Source of the DNA: Schistosoma mansoni
Taxonomy: Eukaryota; Platyhelminthes; Trematoda; Strigeidida; Schistosomatidae
Direction: 5' to 3'
NCBI RefSeq assembly: GCF_000237925.1
Contig: NW_017386045.1
Span: forward strand, 186,001 to 250,000
Length of the DNA stretch: 64,000 nt
Shown here: one piece after another, positions 1 through 19,107 of the stretch
Layout of the letters: every line of letters starts with the position of its first letter
Position numbering within the stretch: position 1 is the first letter of the stretch
Made by a program: the position numbers and the translations under genes
The notes under the pieces: generated by a model
Seen by the model: only the letters and a program-made list of their open reading frames with translations
Database searches by the model: none
Told to the model about the DNA's origin: nothing

Positions 1-124
1 CGATTAACACTATATCGAAGAAACTGAACGCCTTCTCCATCTTCGCCTGCACGAACTTCAATTGACAGTCAAAAGGTCATGATACATCCTCGCTTATATC
101 AATGAATGTGGATACATCGAACAT

Positions 125-1535
125 TCGGTTGGTAATGGTAAACACTAAGTTGTTTAAGATTTCCTAGTGTTCCTGAAACTGTCATCTACCTACAACGTGT
201 GTTTGTTTAGACAGAGTTGAATATAAATACTTTTTCATGCATATAATTGTAGATAAAGTAATACCCAGATACATTAGTGTATCTCAACTTCTGTACCGTG
301 ATTCTGTGATTAGTATGGTAATGCTAGCAATTTGTTGGTATGAATGAGTTGTCTTCACTGTCTTCCAAAGTGGAGAGTTCCTATAAACATGAAGAGAACA
401 GAAGGATGAGACTCCTGAATGTAGGAGAGATTCTGTGATGACCAAGGTGTGCTTATATGCTGATGCAAGTTTATCAGGATTTGGTTGTTTCCAGTTCTGC
501 GTGACGCAAGGGTTAATACTTCGAATTATCAGTGGTCGAATGTTGATTAAACCGTTTCAACACTTCAGCGCTAATGTGGAACCCTCCAAGCAGGTAGCGA
601 AAAACCACCTTAGACGTCGAATCTCTCTATCCTTTTTGAGATATTTACTGCGACGAATAGAAATTCGGAGAATATAGCTAAATGGACAGCCTTCAAGGCA
701 GATACACTTGTAGAATTGTGGTCCACTATGGTATTAGTACTGCCATAGTAGTAGACCTAATCCTCGAATTGTAGAAACGTAATAATTTGACTGCCTATTC
801 TACGAGATCTTTCGTGGCATTCCCATGATTGTTTATATTGGCTCATCGTGACGTAAGAATCAACCATATATTGTTTGGAGTCTCTAAACAACAGATTTAG
901 GCTGAAGATAGAACAATTTATTCAACATGAATGAAAGAGATAAGTTACACAGGAATGACCGCGTCTTCAAAACTGAGCCAAGATTTTAGATTAATTGAAT
1001 TGTTCTCGAGTTCACCATTGCTTACCTTCAATTGAAGTTAGATGTTGAACACATATCCTTTCAGTAATTATGTGATCGGCTTTAGAGATCGTGTGGTTAG
1101 GGTTCAATACCACTACACCGCCTCCTCACCAGAATCAACGTGACTTTGATTTGATACGGCATTGAGTGGGATTGTCGTACGTAGGAGGTTACCTAAATTA
1201 TATGAGCAGTCTTACAAATGTTAACGCACGATCACCAGAGGCCGTCCAACATCCTTAACTCAGTGAAAACGGGTTTCACATAAACAAAGCAAAATTGTTC
1301 ATGTCAAACCTTTGTGCATTTGAAATTTGAGAACTATGCTAACGTCGTGACGGCACCAAAGGTTATAGGTTAACATCATCCACTCCTGTTCCCTTAATAT
1401 ATGTAGGCTAGTGCCGTTTGTTATTCTCCCAACAGGACTCCAATCCAATCATATACACGAACTCGTCAGCTATTTCCAATGGCTCAACACCAAAAGGCAG
1501 TTCAGGAACAGGCTAAATCCAGGCTTGTTAAAATA
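125..1535 (+). repeat. Two-part repeat, interrupted copy
   Basis: Part A (about 125-330, with TATAAATACTTTTTCATGC and CATTAGTGTATCTCAACTTC) and part B (about 1225-1535, with CATCCTTAACTCAGTGAAAA and AAAGGTTATAGGTTAACAT) are contiguous at 8400-8960 but separated by about 890 bp here. Function unknown. I see no conserved protein frame. Confidence 0.8.
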
Positions 1536-1739
1536 TGTAGTGGTATTAGACACTAACCACACGACTTTTAAAACCGAGCACATGATTTCTGAAATGATTT
1601 ATGTTCAACAATTAACAAGAAGAGAAGGTTACCAATGGAGAACGCGGGAACATTCAATAATTCTGTCAGATGGCATGGCTCAGTCTCGCAGACGTGGTTC
1701 CTGTGTAACTTGTATTTGCGAACATTAAATATATTATGC

Positions 1740-2490
1740 TATCTTTAGTCTAAATATCCACTTTAGAAACGCCAAATGTTATCTCGCGGATCGTTACGAT
1801 ACGACGAGTCAGTGTAGACAATGATGGGAATTCCACGAAGGATCTCGTAGATTAGGTAGTCAAATCAAGATATTTTTACAATTTTAGGATTAGGTCCATT
1901 ATTACAATAGTGCTAATAATGAAGTAGACCAAAATTCTGTGAAGGGACTTTGCGTATGCTGTTCTGTAGTGTCTGGTACCGTGTCAAGCCCACATAGGTT
2001 ATTCCAACTTCTGGACAGACCAATTCATCCATTCATTACAACTCACATTTCGACCTTGTCAATTATTCGTTTATTAACCGTGACTGTTTTTATGTGAACG
2101 TTCGGGTGCTGATTGCTTACCGTAGTCATCACGTTTCTGTAACTTACTTTGTCTGAACATGAATATCGAGTCACGCTTCATCAGAACGAGTTGAGTCGCC
2201 TGTCTTTTCTACTGCGCGTCACTTCGACTCGTTTCGCTTTTTTCAATTCGTTTCTTTGTTTGTCTGTTCGAATCAACGATTGAACAGAATTAAGCATTCA
2301 AACTTCATTCTCGTATTTGGTTTATTTTATTCCGTTATTCGTTAACGCGAATTGAGTCGATAATCACATACGAGCGTTGGAGGTATTTATGTTTCCACAA
2401 CAACATCCGTTTGATTCAACCAGAGTCATACATACTGCCATTAAAGTTGCGAACTATATGCTATATTTACGACTGTTGTTGTCGTTACAT
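1740..2490. other. Non-coding stretch, nothing recognised
   Basis: AT-rich sequence without supported frames, repeats or RNA folds. Confidence 0.6.
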
Positions 2491-2665
2491 CCTAACGAAG
2501 AATAAATGGATGGTAATTGCTAGAAATTATTTACGGACTATAATTACACATATTCCCATTGGATAACCATTAAATGACTAGATCATATGTATATCCATAT
2601 TCCTTTTACCATAAGCTTTTATTCGACCTATTAACTATGATTGTACGATTTACCATTCTTAAGTT
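2490..2665 (+). repeat. Repeat shared with 62755-63470
   Basis: GAAGAATAAATGGATGG, TGCT-GAATTATTTA, ATATTCCCATT and TAAGCTTTTATTCGACCT recur in the same order at 62770-62860 and 63415-63445, with about 530 bp inserted in the second copy. Its place upstream of the gag fossil would suit an LTR; this is a guess. Confidence 0.55.
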
Positions 2666-3099
2666 ATTGTCAGTCTATTTGTTACAGCCTCTCATATAGC
2701 CACTCTTGGCTTGATCCTATATAACTATTATTTTCATGCTGTGGTGTGACGCGGTCCGGTCTGCTTGTATATAAACCAAGCGTGTCCGAAATATACGATT
2801 ATTATGGTGGGGGCCGATATTGTGCGCTGGATTCAACGGTTAATGCTGTACCAGAAGGACTACAATGTATTGGAAGTTGACATAAGGCTGCCAGTGCCGT
2901 TTTGACGTATCATTGGTTCCGCAAAAAAACGAGGTCATATAAGTCAGTATTCTGATTGGCGATTTTGTCACGTGGTAATTAACAGGGCGAAGGTCATGGC
3001 AATTGCTTACGTGGGTTTTGGAAAAAAAGAGGTCATAATAATTGGGAAAGATTTTCGAGGTTAAAAGATGTTAATAATAATGATGATAATGGTAGCAGT

Positions 3100-3835
3100 G
3101 AAAAAATGGCATTTTCTCGAACAACTGCAGTTGCTATTACAGCAGCAACAGCAGCAGCAGGTGTTGGCTTCTCAACAGAAACTCCTGGAAGTGGTTTTGG
3201 AGGGACCTTCTATCCAATCAGATATTCCAAACCACAAAGGCTTCGAGTTATATCCCAGTCTACTCCAGAACTTATTTTTGATGCAAATGGTGGTCATACG
3301 TTTGAAACATGGTTTGGAAGAACAGAATATATTTTCTAAACAGAACTTGTCACCGTGGACGACGCTAAGAAAGTCCGGTTACTGTTACAGAAACTTGGTC
3401 CCAACGAGTATCAAAAGTGTGAAAATTATATCCTGCCTAAGCATCCTCAAGAAGTCAGTTTCGATGAAACCGTCAACATTTAAAATAAGATGTTTTGCGA
3501 ACCGATATCACTACTTCGTATCCGGTATGACTGTCTACAATGGACTAAAGAAGCTGATGAGGACTGTATAGTAGCAGCAGGTAATTGAGAATAAGAGGCA
3601 TATGTGTGCATCAATGTATTCGTGAGCGATAATCAGTGTGTCATGCTATGGGGATTCAAAACGAAGAAGGAAGACATAAGGTCATGCGTTTTCAAGCAAA
3701 CATGTTACAGACACTCATAGTATATGTACCAGTTGTTAGAATCGGTGGAAGAAATGCAGATAGTAGCAATAACCAGTTGCAAAATAAGTCTGTCCCAACT
3801 ATCTCCACACGCTTCATGATAAATCGGTGAACTCA
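3100..3835 (+). mobile_element. LTR-retrotransposon gag fossil (probably Ty3/Gypsy type)
   Basis: Several frames together carry a gag-like protein signature (for example HTFETWFGRTEY and LLLQKLGPNEYQK) that I recognise from trematode LTR elements. The copy is broken at several points, and no pol region or second LTR is seen nearby. A TATA-containing, LTR-like stretch may lie upstream at about 2740-2810. It is old. The family assignment is tentative. Confidence 0.55.
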
Positions 3836-3839
3836 CAAA

Positions 3840-4660
3840 TATATCTTGAGACCGCTACATATTTGAATTCTGATTTGACTGGGTTGGTATACCTCGATTA
3901 TAAAGGTGTTATGTGTAAAAGCGTTGTGAAACTCCTAATACCTGTGGCATCTTAAAAGGTAACCACCGGAATATTGAACATCAAATAAATAATACTCAGA
4001 TACGTCCTCACTTTGTCTCACAAAGAGTTTCCCTCATTTTGGATGCTCTATCCGACTAAGTGAGCACAAGTCTCTCAGTTGATAGCTGCACGAAGAGACC
4101 TGATAAATACGAGCTCACACATGGATTACCATCTCCTACTTGGACTAACTGTACCTGACATATATCTCGAGACCTAACTACCATCATCACTACCATGTAT
4201 CAACAGCTTATTCTTTTGTCCCTCTTTCTGCCGTTTTACTCGCACACTTCAATTTTCCCACATTGTCTGGCTCACCAAATAATTAACTTAATACTTTCTA
4301 CAAATTGTTTTCTCGTTGCATTCGAATTTTCACTTTATTTATTTTCACAATGCAACCGGACCGACTCCTCCCTGGTACTGTGACGGCTGATGGTTTCAGA
4401 AGCCATACAGCCATGAATTGGATACACTCACTTGGATTAACAAATATATAAACCCATGAATAACTACCGAACAATTAGTATTGTTACAGTCGAGTGACTA
4501 GACTACTGCCCATTGTATATTATCAAAGAGTTGAAGCCTTAACAAAACCACAAGGAGTGAGCGAAAAGAAATCCATTGGCATATAGAAACTTATCACTAA
4601 TATATTGGATTTTAGACAAGCAGTACAATGAAACATTGGACACGGTCTTTTAATACTTCA
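3840..4660. other. Intergenic stretch upstream of Rab11
   Basis: A 62-codon hydrophobic frame (4195-4383) is present but has no supporting feature. A promoter for Rab11 must lie in or before this region, but no core element can be named with confidence. Confidence 0.5.
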
Positions 4661-4663
4661 CTA

Positions 4664-4714
4664 CTTTAATTTACTGCTACAGTTTGCACAGTCAGGTTTT
4701 CGAGAGAGTTGACG
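4664..4714 (+). promoter_or_regulatory. Rab11 5' leader with possible splice acceptor
   Basis: A pyrimidine-rich stretch ends in TGCTACAG at about 4681, with further CAG and TCAG just upstream of the ATG at 4715. In schistosomes such a site may accept a 5' UTR exon or the trans-spliced leader. Which applies, if either, cannot be told from sequence alone. Confidence 0.3.
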
Positions 4715-10775
<6,061 letters not shown>

Positions 10776-10792
10776 AAACAAGGAAATAATCA

Positions 10793-10866
10793 AATAAAAA
10801 TATGTTTCCGTTTCGTATGAGAAGAATTGATCAATTATTTTTCTGTAAACTATTATTGCCAATAAA
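10793..10866 (+). terminator. Rab11 polyadenylation signals
   Basis: Two AATAAA hexamers lie 18 and 86 nt past the Rab11 stop codon, at 10793-10798 and 10861-10866. The second is followed by a GATT tandem run. Either could direct 3' end formation, which would give a very short 3' UTR. Confidence 0.45.
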
Positions 10867-10888
10867 TCGATTGATTGATTGATTGATA
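10865..10888 (+). repeat. GATT tandem repeat
   Basis: Five ATTG/GATT units directly after the second Rab11 AATAAA. Confidence 0.85.
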
Positions 10889-10889
10889 T

Positions 10890-12410
10890 CAGTAAATCAA
10901 CAACAAATCAATGGATGAAATGTTTATGTTAATTGTAAATTAGTGATGGTTGCTATTGTCTTTCTTATTTTGTACGTTAACGATTACTGATTCAGTCTCC
11001 ACTGTCCCTACTTATTCCTCATTTATTTTGTGTGGATGAAACCATTTGCATTGACTTTTGTTTTGTTCACATTTTGACTTTTCATGTGTTCGCTTTTGTG
11101 TGTGTGTGTTTGTGAGTTAAAAGGAGAGAATGAAAAAGTGGAGACGAGTTGTTGTCATCGTAGTAGTCGTAGTGCAGCATCGTTTCGAATATTTCTCCTC
11201 TCCCCTTCATAGCAGTTTTATCTTATTGTACACAAGTTTAAAATGTGGGAAGAATGGACACTGAATCTTTGTTGTGTGGATCATATGAGAGTAGTGCTTT
11301 GATACATTCACTCACACAAAACTGAAAAATGAAGAACTAAAACGATTGAGTAAGTTGTTAATGAGCATAATGGGAGACCACACTACAATGACATTGCAAT
11401 CCTCATCACCACCATTTATCGTTTGTGTATGTGTACAGCTGTGTTTTACCCAGTTCATTATTTAATTGAGAACTTTCTAGTGAACTGTATAGTATCTGTT
11501 AACAACAACAATAATTCTAATTGACGACATGCATACTCACTGGTACATGTACACACCTTTTTGCAGCACTATTCTTTCCTTCATTATCTATTACTTTGAT
11601 ATTTTGACGAAATGAATTCTCATTTGTTTTCTTAATGTGTGCAGAATAGATTGTTTTGTATGACTCTGTAAACTGTGTTTCTGCTTGCTGTGAATTTCCT
11701 TTTATACTAACTGTATTGTTATTGAACTATGCTAGATGATAACTAAGCTCACAGACTATATTAGTAGTAAAAATACTACTAATAATACATGAGGACGAAG
11801 TGGATATTCAGTAGAAAGTCGATTTACCTAGTTTTATCTCTTTTAAACAAAACAAACGAATTTGTATTATATGTATTATGATGTGAACTGTGTTTCTTAG
11901 TGAACTAATTTTTCTCTTCTCATCAACATAAATTGATTTTTATACCCAAAGTTGTGTTTTTAGGTTTTTGATGTTGTCATGTGATAGGATAGAAGTGTAA
12001 TGTTTGATTGATCAGTTTTTCGGCAATCTGATGTTACTAAGGAGACTGAGGAGGAATCTGTCAATTGATCTTAATTTGAAATTCATTTTAAGTGTTGCTC
12101 GCTACGAAGTCAATAGATAACTGTGCAATGTTAAACACGAAAAGTGAATCTGCATATTGTTAACATTTTGTTGGCAGTGTTAGTGAGTTATGCGTAAAGC
12201 AAAACGTAACACGACTATGTATCAGTGGAAGTTATCATATTTCATTATTACAGTGAGAAATCAGATTGATAGAAATAATGTTACTACCAATGTTAGTTGT
12301 GAAGAATCAGTATGGAGAATGAGGGGTGAATAATGCACCGATCCGTGGGATAAGATAGTACAAAATAATTTTGAAACTGCAGATCTGAGGAAAGATAGGG
12401 TGAATACGCC
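10890..12410. other. Downstream of Rab11, nothing recognised
   Basis: Non-coding, with a short TG run near 11100. It may hold alternative 3' UTR sequence. Confidence 0.5.
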
Positions 12411-12414
12411 AGCA

Positions 12415-12615
12415 TCATTGCTACCAATTCTGAGTCATATCACCCGAAGTGTGCGACCACTGGTCGTGGTTATCACGATGACTGAAGCCCGTTAGTCTAC
12501 ATCTACCTATACGGCTCAGTTCGACAGTCAATAAGTCGGTGTGTTGATGCTGCATTATGGTTTGTGTGCGTCTGTCTTTCTTCCAATAAACTCCTACAGC
12601 TGTTATCATCGTGAG
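12415..12615 (-). mobile_element. SR2-like LINE fragment, internal piece
   Basis: The minus-strand translation contains LSRIGRCRLTGFSHRD and DQWSHTSGDMTQNW, which align to LSHVGRCRLPGWGPRD and NQWLETLGDMAENR of the copy ending near 6750. Only about 200 bp are recognisable. Confidence 0.7.
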
Positions 12616-12869
12616 GGTTTTGACTCTTGCAAGTTGGTTCTTAAATATTTCTGTTAGTATAATCACTGAAGTTAATCATTTGTATATAAAATCAATACTT
12701 AGTGAAGATCTGCAAAACTTACTGTTGGTGTGTGTAGTTGACGACGTGAAGTTTCCACTGTGGTGTGTAAAAGCGATTGGCTTCCATTGGTTTAACTTCC
12801 ATCATGTAAATATTGAGACTATTCAGTGTTTTTGCGTTTTGCATTTCAGCGGGAACTCATCTTCCTAAC

Positions 12870-15215
12870 GCCTATCGTGAATACTCTACTTATGATTATT
12901 CGTGTTACTAGGTTACTGGAAAATCGTAGTTGGAACACTTCTAAATTATGTAAGAAATATCTGATGAGTGCTATGGTTCCGCTGACACCGAACTGGTCAA
13001 ATTCTATCCCCTGACACTAGTGAACTGGAATCACTCACATTATAGATCGATGTAGTATAGTTATGAGATATTTGTTAGTTATTGAGAGTAAAATCGTAAA
13101 CTGGGAATTTTTTGAAACAGGAGCCCACTGAGGTTTGGAAACCTAATGTCCCTTCAATAAGACGTATTTAGTGTCTCAAATTATCTACAGATTGATCCAC
13201 TATTAGTTACTGATGTCTTTTCCTTCTAGAAACCTGGGTAGCTTCTCACAGATGTAAGTTGATTTCTTCCTATACACTTGTCACATATTTGAAATTATTT
13301 GATTATCATACACAAGTGGAACGCCTATCGTACAAAACTATAGCCTTGTATTTTAGCAACGTTTCATGTGATCCCTTATAATTCATTGTATCGTATACGA
13401 CGCTTAAGTAACTTGGTGTTGTTCTTGTCTGAGTGACCGAAAACAGTTTGTGCGACTAATATCTCGATAATTCACTTCTATTAACATCTGTGTAGTCGTG
13501 CAAGGCAGTGTAGTTTGACGTGAGTCTCAACGGTGTTTGTTTTTTCCTCTGATATTCTGTAAGTGGCTTGTTGATTTGCAGATTACAACTGGTATTTAAA
13601 TGAGTTGTAATCCATTGATGGTCACCTATGTTGTCTGTCCCCGATGTGTGGGGGTGAAAGCAAACGTGATTGGTCAGTGAGGGTGGCCAAACAGGAACTC
13701 AGCTTACGAACTATTTTCCCCCATTTGACAACCGATTCGCTCTATTATGATTGAACTGTTTGCAGTAATCACTCATAGATTGGTTTGGAAGTGGTTTAAT
13801 TTTTCTCACAGAATTTAATTATATCACTCTAGTCTGTATGCATGATGAGTTTCATTCTTCAAACATCGATTAGTATCAGAATGTGTACTTTGAGTGAAAC
13901 AATTCCGGACATCTGACCTGTTGGTGACAGGGAAATACAGTCAGGCTATTATGAATAACAGAGTTGTATTTACTTGTATGCACCAATGCCGTAGTAGAAG
14001 AAACACAATGTTTTCACCCAGCTTTTGTCTTCTATAACTCTGTGTAATTCGGTTGGTTAAATATAGAAGTGTATGTTGATAACTGAATTGGACAGCAACA
14101 CACGAAAGTCATCACCACTGCTGAACTATTCAAGTAAAGTATCCTGTGCTTTCCACCTGTAATCCCTACTACTACTACTACTGTTGCTACTGTTCAGTAA
14201 AGTTTTCAACCAACCATAATATTCTATCTATGTAACATAGATTAGATTGATAACTGAAAACTGGCTCATCATTATTCATATAATTGTAACCACGAATTTA
14301 TACCTGTTAGTAATTAGGTTGGTTACTTTATAAGATTCAATAATCATACACAATAATGTTTTGGTGAAATTCTCTTGGAATCAATTTGTCATTGTGTGTA
14401 GTTCATGTCAATATGTATATGTAGAATGAAGCACATACAAACACAATAGGGGGTACATGTATACACACAAACAGATTATTGTTATTATGGTTATTATCTT
14501 TGTTGAGCACATCAATCAATCAACATGATCTATCGATCGATCAGCTATTCATCGGTACTATGATACATCTGAAAATCAATTGAATTTATCGATTTTTGCC
14601 TTGAGTGATACCGTCAACGTCATCTTAGTTGCCTTATTTAGCCAAATTGTTATTCGAACCAGTGATAGTCATGATAATCGTTATCTTTCCTGTATTGGTA
14701 TCAATAAGAGTACAGTATGGTGATGACACTGTATACAGAAATCTAATCCATATTTTCAATGTAGATCATTTGAGGTATTTGAATTATGCACAAAATCTGT
14801 AATAAGAACAACAGAACATTAATGTAACCAGTAATTATGAAGTGAACTCATTCAGGACAGAATGAATTCGAAAGTATTTGATGAATTATTGATTAGTTGA
14901 CATCGTGTTATGTAATATGATTGAAGAGATATTTTGAAACTTCAATCATGGAATTCACCTAAACCTTTGTGTAATAGTATGTATGTGGTGTATACTACTT
15001 ATGTCTGTTGACACAAGTAGTATGTAAACATCAATCAGAAGAGGGATGTATGGAAGCAAGAGAGTATAAGGGTCGACATGAGGAAAACAGATAGAGCAGT
15101 AGAAAAGGATTGTGACTTGTAGAATGTGAAGGACAAGTGATGGAGTATTCAATGTATGGTTGTCATATTTCATCAAGAGATTCTGCAGTTGTGTTGTAGC
15201 GGTAAATAAATGCTC
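12870..15215. other. Gene-free stretch
   Basis: A small ACT run near 14170 and a hairpin (ACTACTTATGTCTGTTGACA and its partner, 14994-15022) that resembles the end of the hairpin-ended repeat family without its body. Nothing else recognised. Confidence 0.5.
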
Positions 15216-15219
15216 AAAA

Positions 15220-15500
15220 TCAATAGCTTTGTAAGTTTTCGACATTTGATGCTGACCATATTAGTTTTAATGAACTTACTTGGCTGAAGGTGTTCGATCA
15301 TGCATCCGCACCACATCACGAGTGGGAAAGCCGTGCTCAACATCCCCTGCAATCACTAGTCAACCTAGATCAGTCGATGTTCGATATATTGATGGTTTGT
15401 CAAATATATCTTCGAACCTCCTCGCTTCTGACTTTTAATTTTACTAGGTGGGTGCGATTCATAGTAGAAGGTGTTACTGGTTAAAGCGTTGTCAAACTAC
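15220..15500 (+). repeat. Repeat shared with 56970-57245
   Basis: The two stretches share GATGCTGACCA, a GATCATGCAT-like segment, GATATATTGAT followed by TCAAATATATCTT, and GAAGGTGTTACTGGT in the same order and spacing, with many substitutions. The second copy lies within the LTR-element fossil at 55-57.6 kb, so this is probably a detached piece of the same family. Confidence 0.6.
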
Positions 15501-16054
15501 GAATAGGTGTTACATCTTCAGTGTGTTCTCGTTCACTACATATGTGATCTGATAGGATTTGAATAGTCGTTGCAATGTGATGTTGATGAAAAAGTAAATG
15601 AATTTCTGAACTCGAGTGCATTTTGATGATGATTGATGTGAATAGTTGAACTAAAGTTTCTGAAATTTTAGTGTCAGTAGCAGAATCTGTTGAAATGTGA
15701 ACTTGTTAAGGATGATCATTCTGTATCAGGAAAAATTATCAATCATTATACTGATGATCAACAGTTCTATTGTTATGCATTTAATATCAATGAAGTAAAA
15801 AGCAATGACAGTTTCATACACATAGTTCCCATTATCACCTTGAACGTCACAAAACGAATTCACTTTGTTTCGTTAAGTTCTCGTCAGCTGCCTACAACCT
15901 GTAATACATAAGAACCGTAATCACAAAATGGGTTGAAATTAGTTACACATGGAAGTTTAGTTGGAATTTGCTTTTAACATACAGCAGTTCAGGATAGCAG
16001 GAATGGATTTCCACTTTTCATATCAATGAATTTGTAGAATGAGTCATTTTATTT

Positions 16055-16535
16055 ATTTGTGTGTGGGCTGTGATACTGCCCGGGTGCCCAAACCGAAGCA
16101 GGTGGTTTTCTTAGGGGGCCACACCCGAGCCTTTGACCTAAAGGTCTAACCCACAAGGCAGTGGAGCATCGTGAGGAGATGCAGTCCCATGGTAGCCGGT
16201 GACCATCAACTGGTTCATACTCCATTTGTTCCTTCAGGATACTGGAGCCCATGTGCACCATTGGTTTGGAATCAGGGTTTTCCAACTTCCCCAGGTGGAC
16301 TTTCCGTGTCCACTAACCCGGTTAAACCTCCGGACATTCGATTTTCGTCCTCTCAATTTCGTAAACAACACCCCGCCACGAGAAGGCAGTGAGTAGGACT
16401 TCCCTGGTAGAGGTTATGTACGCACGACAATGTGAGAGCATTTGGAGAGGGAGAGCTGACTCTCCCCACTCTCGGCCGTACCAGGGCATTTGTAGTTTGA
16501 CTCGATTTTGTCCAGAGCTGACCAAAATTGAAAAT
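16055..16535 (+). repeat. GC-richer interspersed repeat, copy 1
   Basis: A segment of about 480 bp shared in the same orientation with 39350-39815: GTGTGGGCTGTGATAC, AGGAGATGCAGTCCC, CATTGGTTTGGAAT, CTCTCAATTTCGTAAAC and GTACCAGGGCATTTG. Both strands hold long but unrelated-looking frames, so coding is not supported. Unclassified. Confidence 0.8.
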
Positions 16536-17399
16536 TGGTATCGGTTGTTTAATGATATTAGTTTAGTGTGAAACAAGGAAATTTTCGTTTTATCCTGTGT
16601 AAAGTTGTACATGGGAAATCGTATGGGGTTTCAATATGGGACGAAACAGTTATTTTGTCCTGTTCGGATTTCAGTTGTACTCGAACTAGTTATAAATTGT
16701 AATAGAAAAATGAAAAGGGACATCCATGTTGGTGTAGTAGACCTATTTATTGTGTAAAACCTGAGCATTTCTATCCAACTATAATGACCCTGAGGCTACT
16801 TGATATGACTTATGTCTCTGCTACGAATGGTTCGACCTTACAGAATGTATACTAATATCGTGACTAAATGGTCTGCTGTGCGAACGCTGATTGGATGTGT
16901 AAGATTTCCTTCCACAAGACTCAATGAGAGGACGAGGATACGACAGTAGAACTAGCCTCTGCATCACTGGCCCTAAAATTCACATGATTAAATAATTGAA
17001 TAACAGGACCATAAAGCAGCATAAACGTGTTCCAAACTAGGGCCCGTACGGTACAAAATTGAAATAATAGTCTTATGATTAATTTGAGAACCGGGAAAGC
17101 TGTGATGACAATCAATGGAAAGCTAGTAATCAGGGGAGTATAAAAATCACCTGAGCTGAATGTTATTAGTTACGCATTGAGGAATAAGAGTGATAAGGTG
17201 CTTGAAATGATTGTCATTTACTCTTATCTGTTTCATCCCGATCACATTATTCAATGACTTGGATCTAATTGTTTAGCTAAGCAAGTATGAGTAAATTATG
17301 TTGATAAGTGATTCAGAATACCAGCACAGAAACCTACATTATTGATGAGACATTATTAGATTTTATTTCTGTCTATATTGTTCTAAATGCAAACTTGAC

Positions 17400-17665
17400 A
17401 CGCATGACATTGATCACCACCCAGTGATCAATCAATTATGATTACATCTCAGTCCTACAGGAGGTCAGTCACGGCCCGAATAGCTCAGTGGTAACGTCTG
17501 TGACTGTGAAGCTGAGTGACACGGGATCGAATCCATCAGAGAGCACCAGTTCCCTCAAGATTACAGGTACACCTTGATGACGAGTGCCGAGTAGCACGAA
17601 ACCCGGGTCCAGGGTTTCCTGTTGACCACCTCCAACCACTATCTTATACTTACAATCTATCTACT
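17400..17665 (+). mobile_element. Third tRNA-headed SINE family with hammerhead-like fold
   Basis: A box TAGCTCAGTGG (17481-17491) and B box GGATCGAATCC (17524-17534) are followed, after GATTACAGGTACA, by a hammerhead-like fold at 17572-17614. Its sequence is unrelated to the other two SINE families outside the shared RNA fold. The unit starts near CCCAGTGATCAATC (about 17420). Confidence 0.75.
17572..17614 (+). ncRNA. Hammerhead-like motif, C3 substituted
   Basis: Stem I is CCTTG/CAGGG. Stem II is GTGC/GCAC with loop CGAGTA. GAAA is 17598-17601. Stem III is ACCC/GGGT, and the triplet is GTC ending at 17609. The core reads ATGACGA where CTGACGA is expected, and C3 is essential, so this copy should not cleave. 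Other copies have G or C at that place, which suggests decay from an active ancestor. Confidence 0.65.
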
Positions 17666-18124
17666 CAGAGTTGAGTAGCGTTTTGCGGACTCTATTTATC
17701 CGATCAACTCTGATTTCATAGTGTCAGGTATATCCGGTATTAGTATTAGTAATGCAGTTGGAGAGCTAGGACTATTCACAATGTTGTCTGAAGCCCGTAT
17801 TAAAGGTGTTATGCAAGTGTGAACAAGGTACTGTTAGAAAATGATAAGCTTAACAAAGTTGGTCTCCTCAGATGTTCTAGTAAATCTTGGAAATAACAGA
17901 TACTGTCGAGTTATAACCATTATTGTTGAATATTGAGCAATGAAACTGATCGCTCAACTTTTATGTCATCTCTCTGTCATCAAAGTTACATTGATTAAGT
18001 GTAACAGCGCTCCATAGATAAGTGAATTGGACAGTGAAACCTAATAATTAACATGTGATTCATATAGAAGTCAGATACTACTCTATATTCATACATTACT
18101 ATTACATACACTGTAATAGTTATT

Positions 18125-18970
18125 AAAATTATTCGTTAAATTTCTGTTAGTTGACGATGAAACACCTTGAATCATTTTTACAGGTCGAATGAAATAACGA
18201 CACAGATTCAGAAATGTTTGTTTGTCTTTGACAACTTACGTCACTTGTGGAGTAGGCAAGATGTTCATCAGTTAATCAATGGATATTTTTACTCTACTCC
18301 AATTTTCTCTGTATTACATAACGACAATGAGACACGATCACTGAAAGTAGGAGACCTGTGTAGGTTGAGAGTTGTTGATCACAAATTTCTTTGAAGTATT
18401 GCTCAAGTCTCATGAAACGATCGATTGAGAAATTTTGAAGTTAAGAATGTGGTACTAGGCTAGATTTATAACGTTGTGAATGTTTATCGATTAAGGTGGT
18501 TAGAACAAATGTTCTGTGTCTTATTTCCACCTATCTTGACAGTCAATGCTTGTTGGCATACGAGTATGAGCCAAAGCAGACTGAAAAGTGGCATCAGTTC
18601 ATGAATTTATTGACCACTGGTATAAACCATACTGGTAAATGTGGACTATGTGATTGGGGTCTGAGTGATAGTAATGTTCAGTGACTGGAGAGTTTAGGTG
18701 ACATATCTCTGAATTGGTCACAGTAGTGCATATGAATTAACTCCTTATCTACCTCCTCATCTTGCGTACCAGTTTTCCTTCATACATACCTTTTATTCCA
18801 GCCTTCTCAAACCATCGTCTCGATGTCTGTTCTTTCTCGTTGTCATTGTTGCTACACTATATCAGTCTCTTCAGTCAATTTCATCTCGTTTTGTCTACAT
18901 GGTATGACAACTTGTGCTAGTGTACATGTTTGCCATGCTCTACGTTGATTATGACCGACTGACAAACGTG
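18125..18970 (+). mobile_element. SR2-like LINE fragment, degenerate
   Basis: Reads as a decayed copy of the RT C-terminus found at 6180-6960: FDNLRHLWSRQDVHQLING, then RSLKVGDLCRLRVVDH, then KWHQFMNLLT. The 3' UTR ends at GACCGACTGAC near 18968. Several stops and frame shifts are present. It is 5' truncated and older than the copy in Rab11. Confidence 0.8.
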
Positions 18971-19107
18971 CTACTTTGGAAACTGAAAACTAATTCTAGC
19001 ATGATGGCTTAATTTTCGGAATTCATTCACCATTAATTCGAATGAAGTCAAGGCAATTAACTGTACGCTTATTGACTAAAGATACTGAATTGAAACTAAA
19101 GATGTCT

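Noticed and set aside
3068-3571. A 167-codon frame with a glutamine run
   Set aside because: It overlaps the gag fossil in another frame. The glutamines come from a short CAG-rich stretch, and no conserved protein pattern supports this frame.
4195-4383. Short hydrophobic frame that might be a signal-anchor exon
   Set aside because: 62 codons without homologues I recognise or convincing splice sites; AT-rich sequence gives such frames by chance.
17478-17540. Possible tRNA gene (A and B boxes)
   Set aside because: The acceptor and anticodon stems do not pair properly, and the same head occurs in several dispersed SINE copies.
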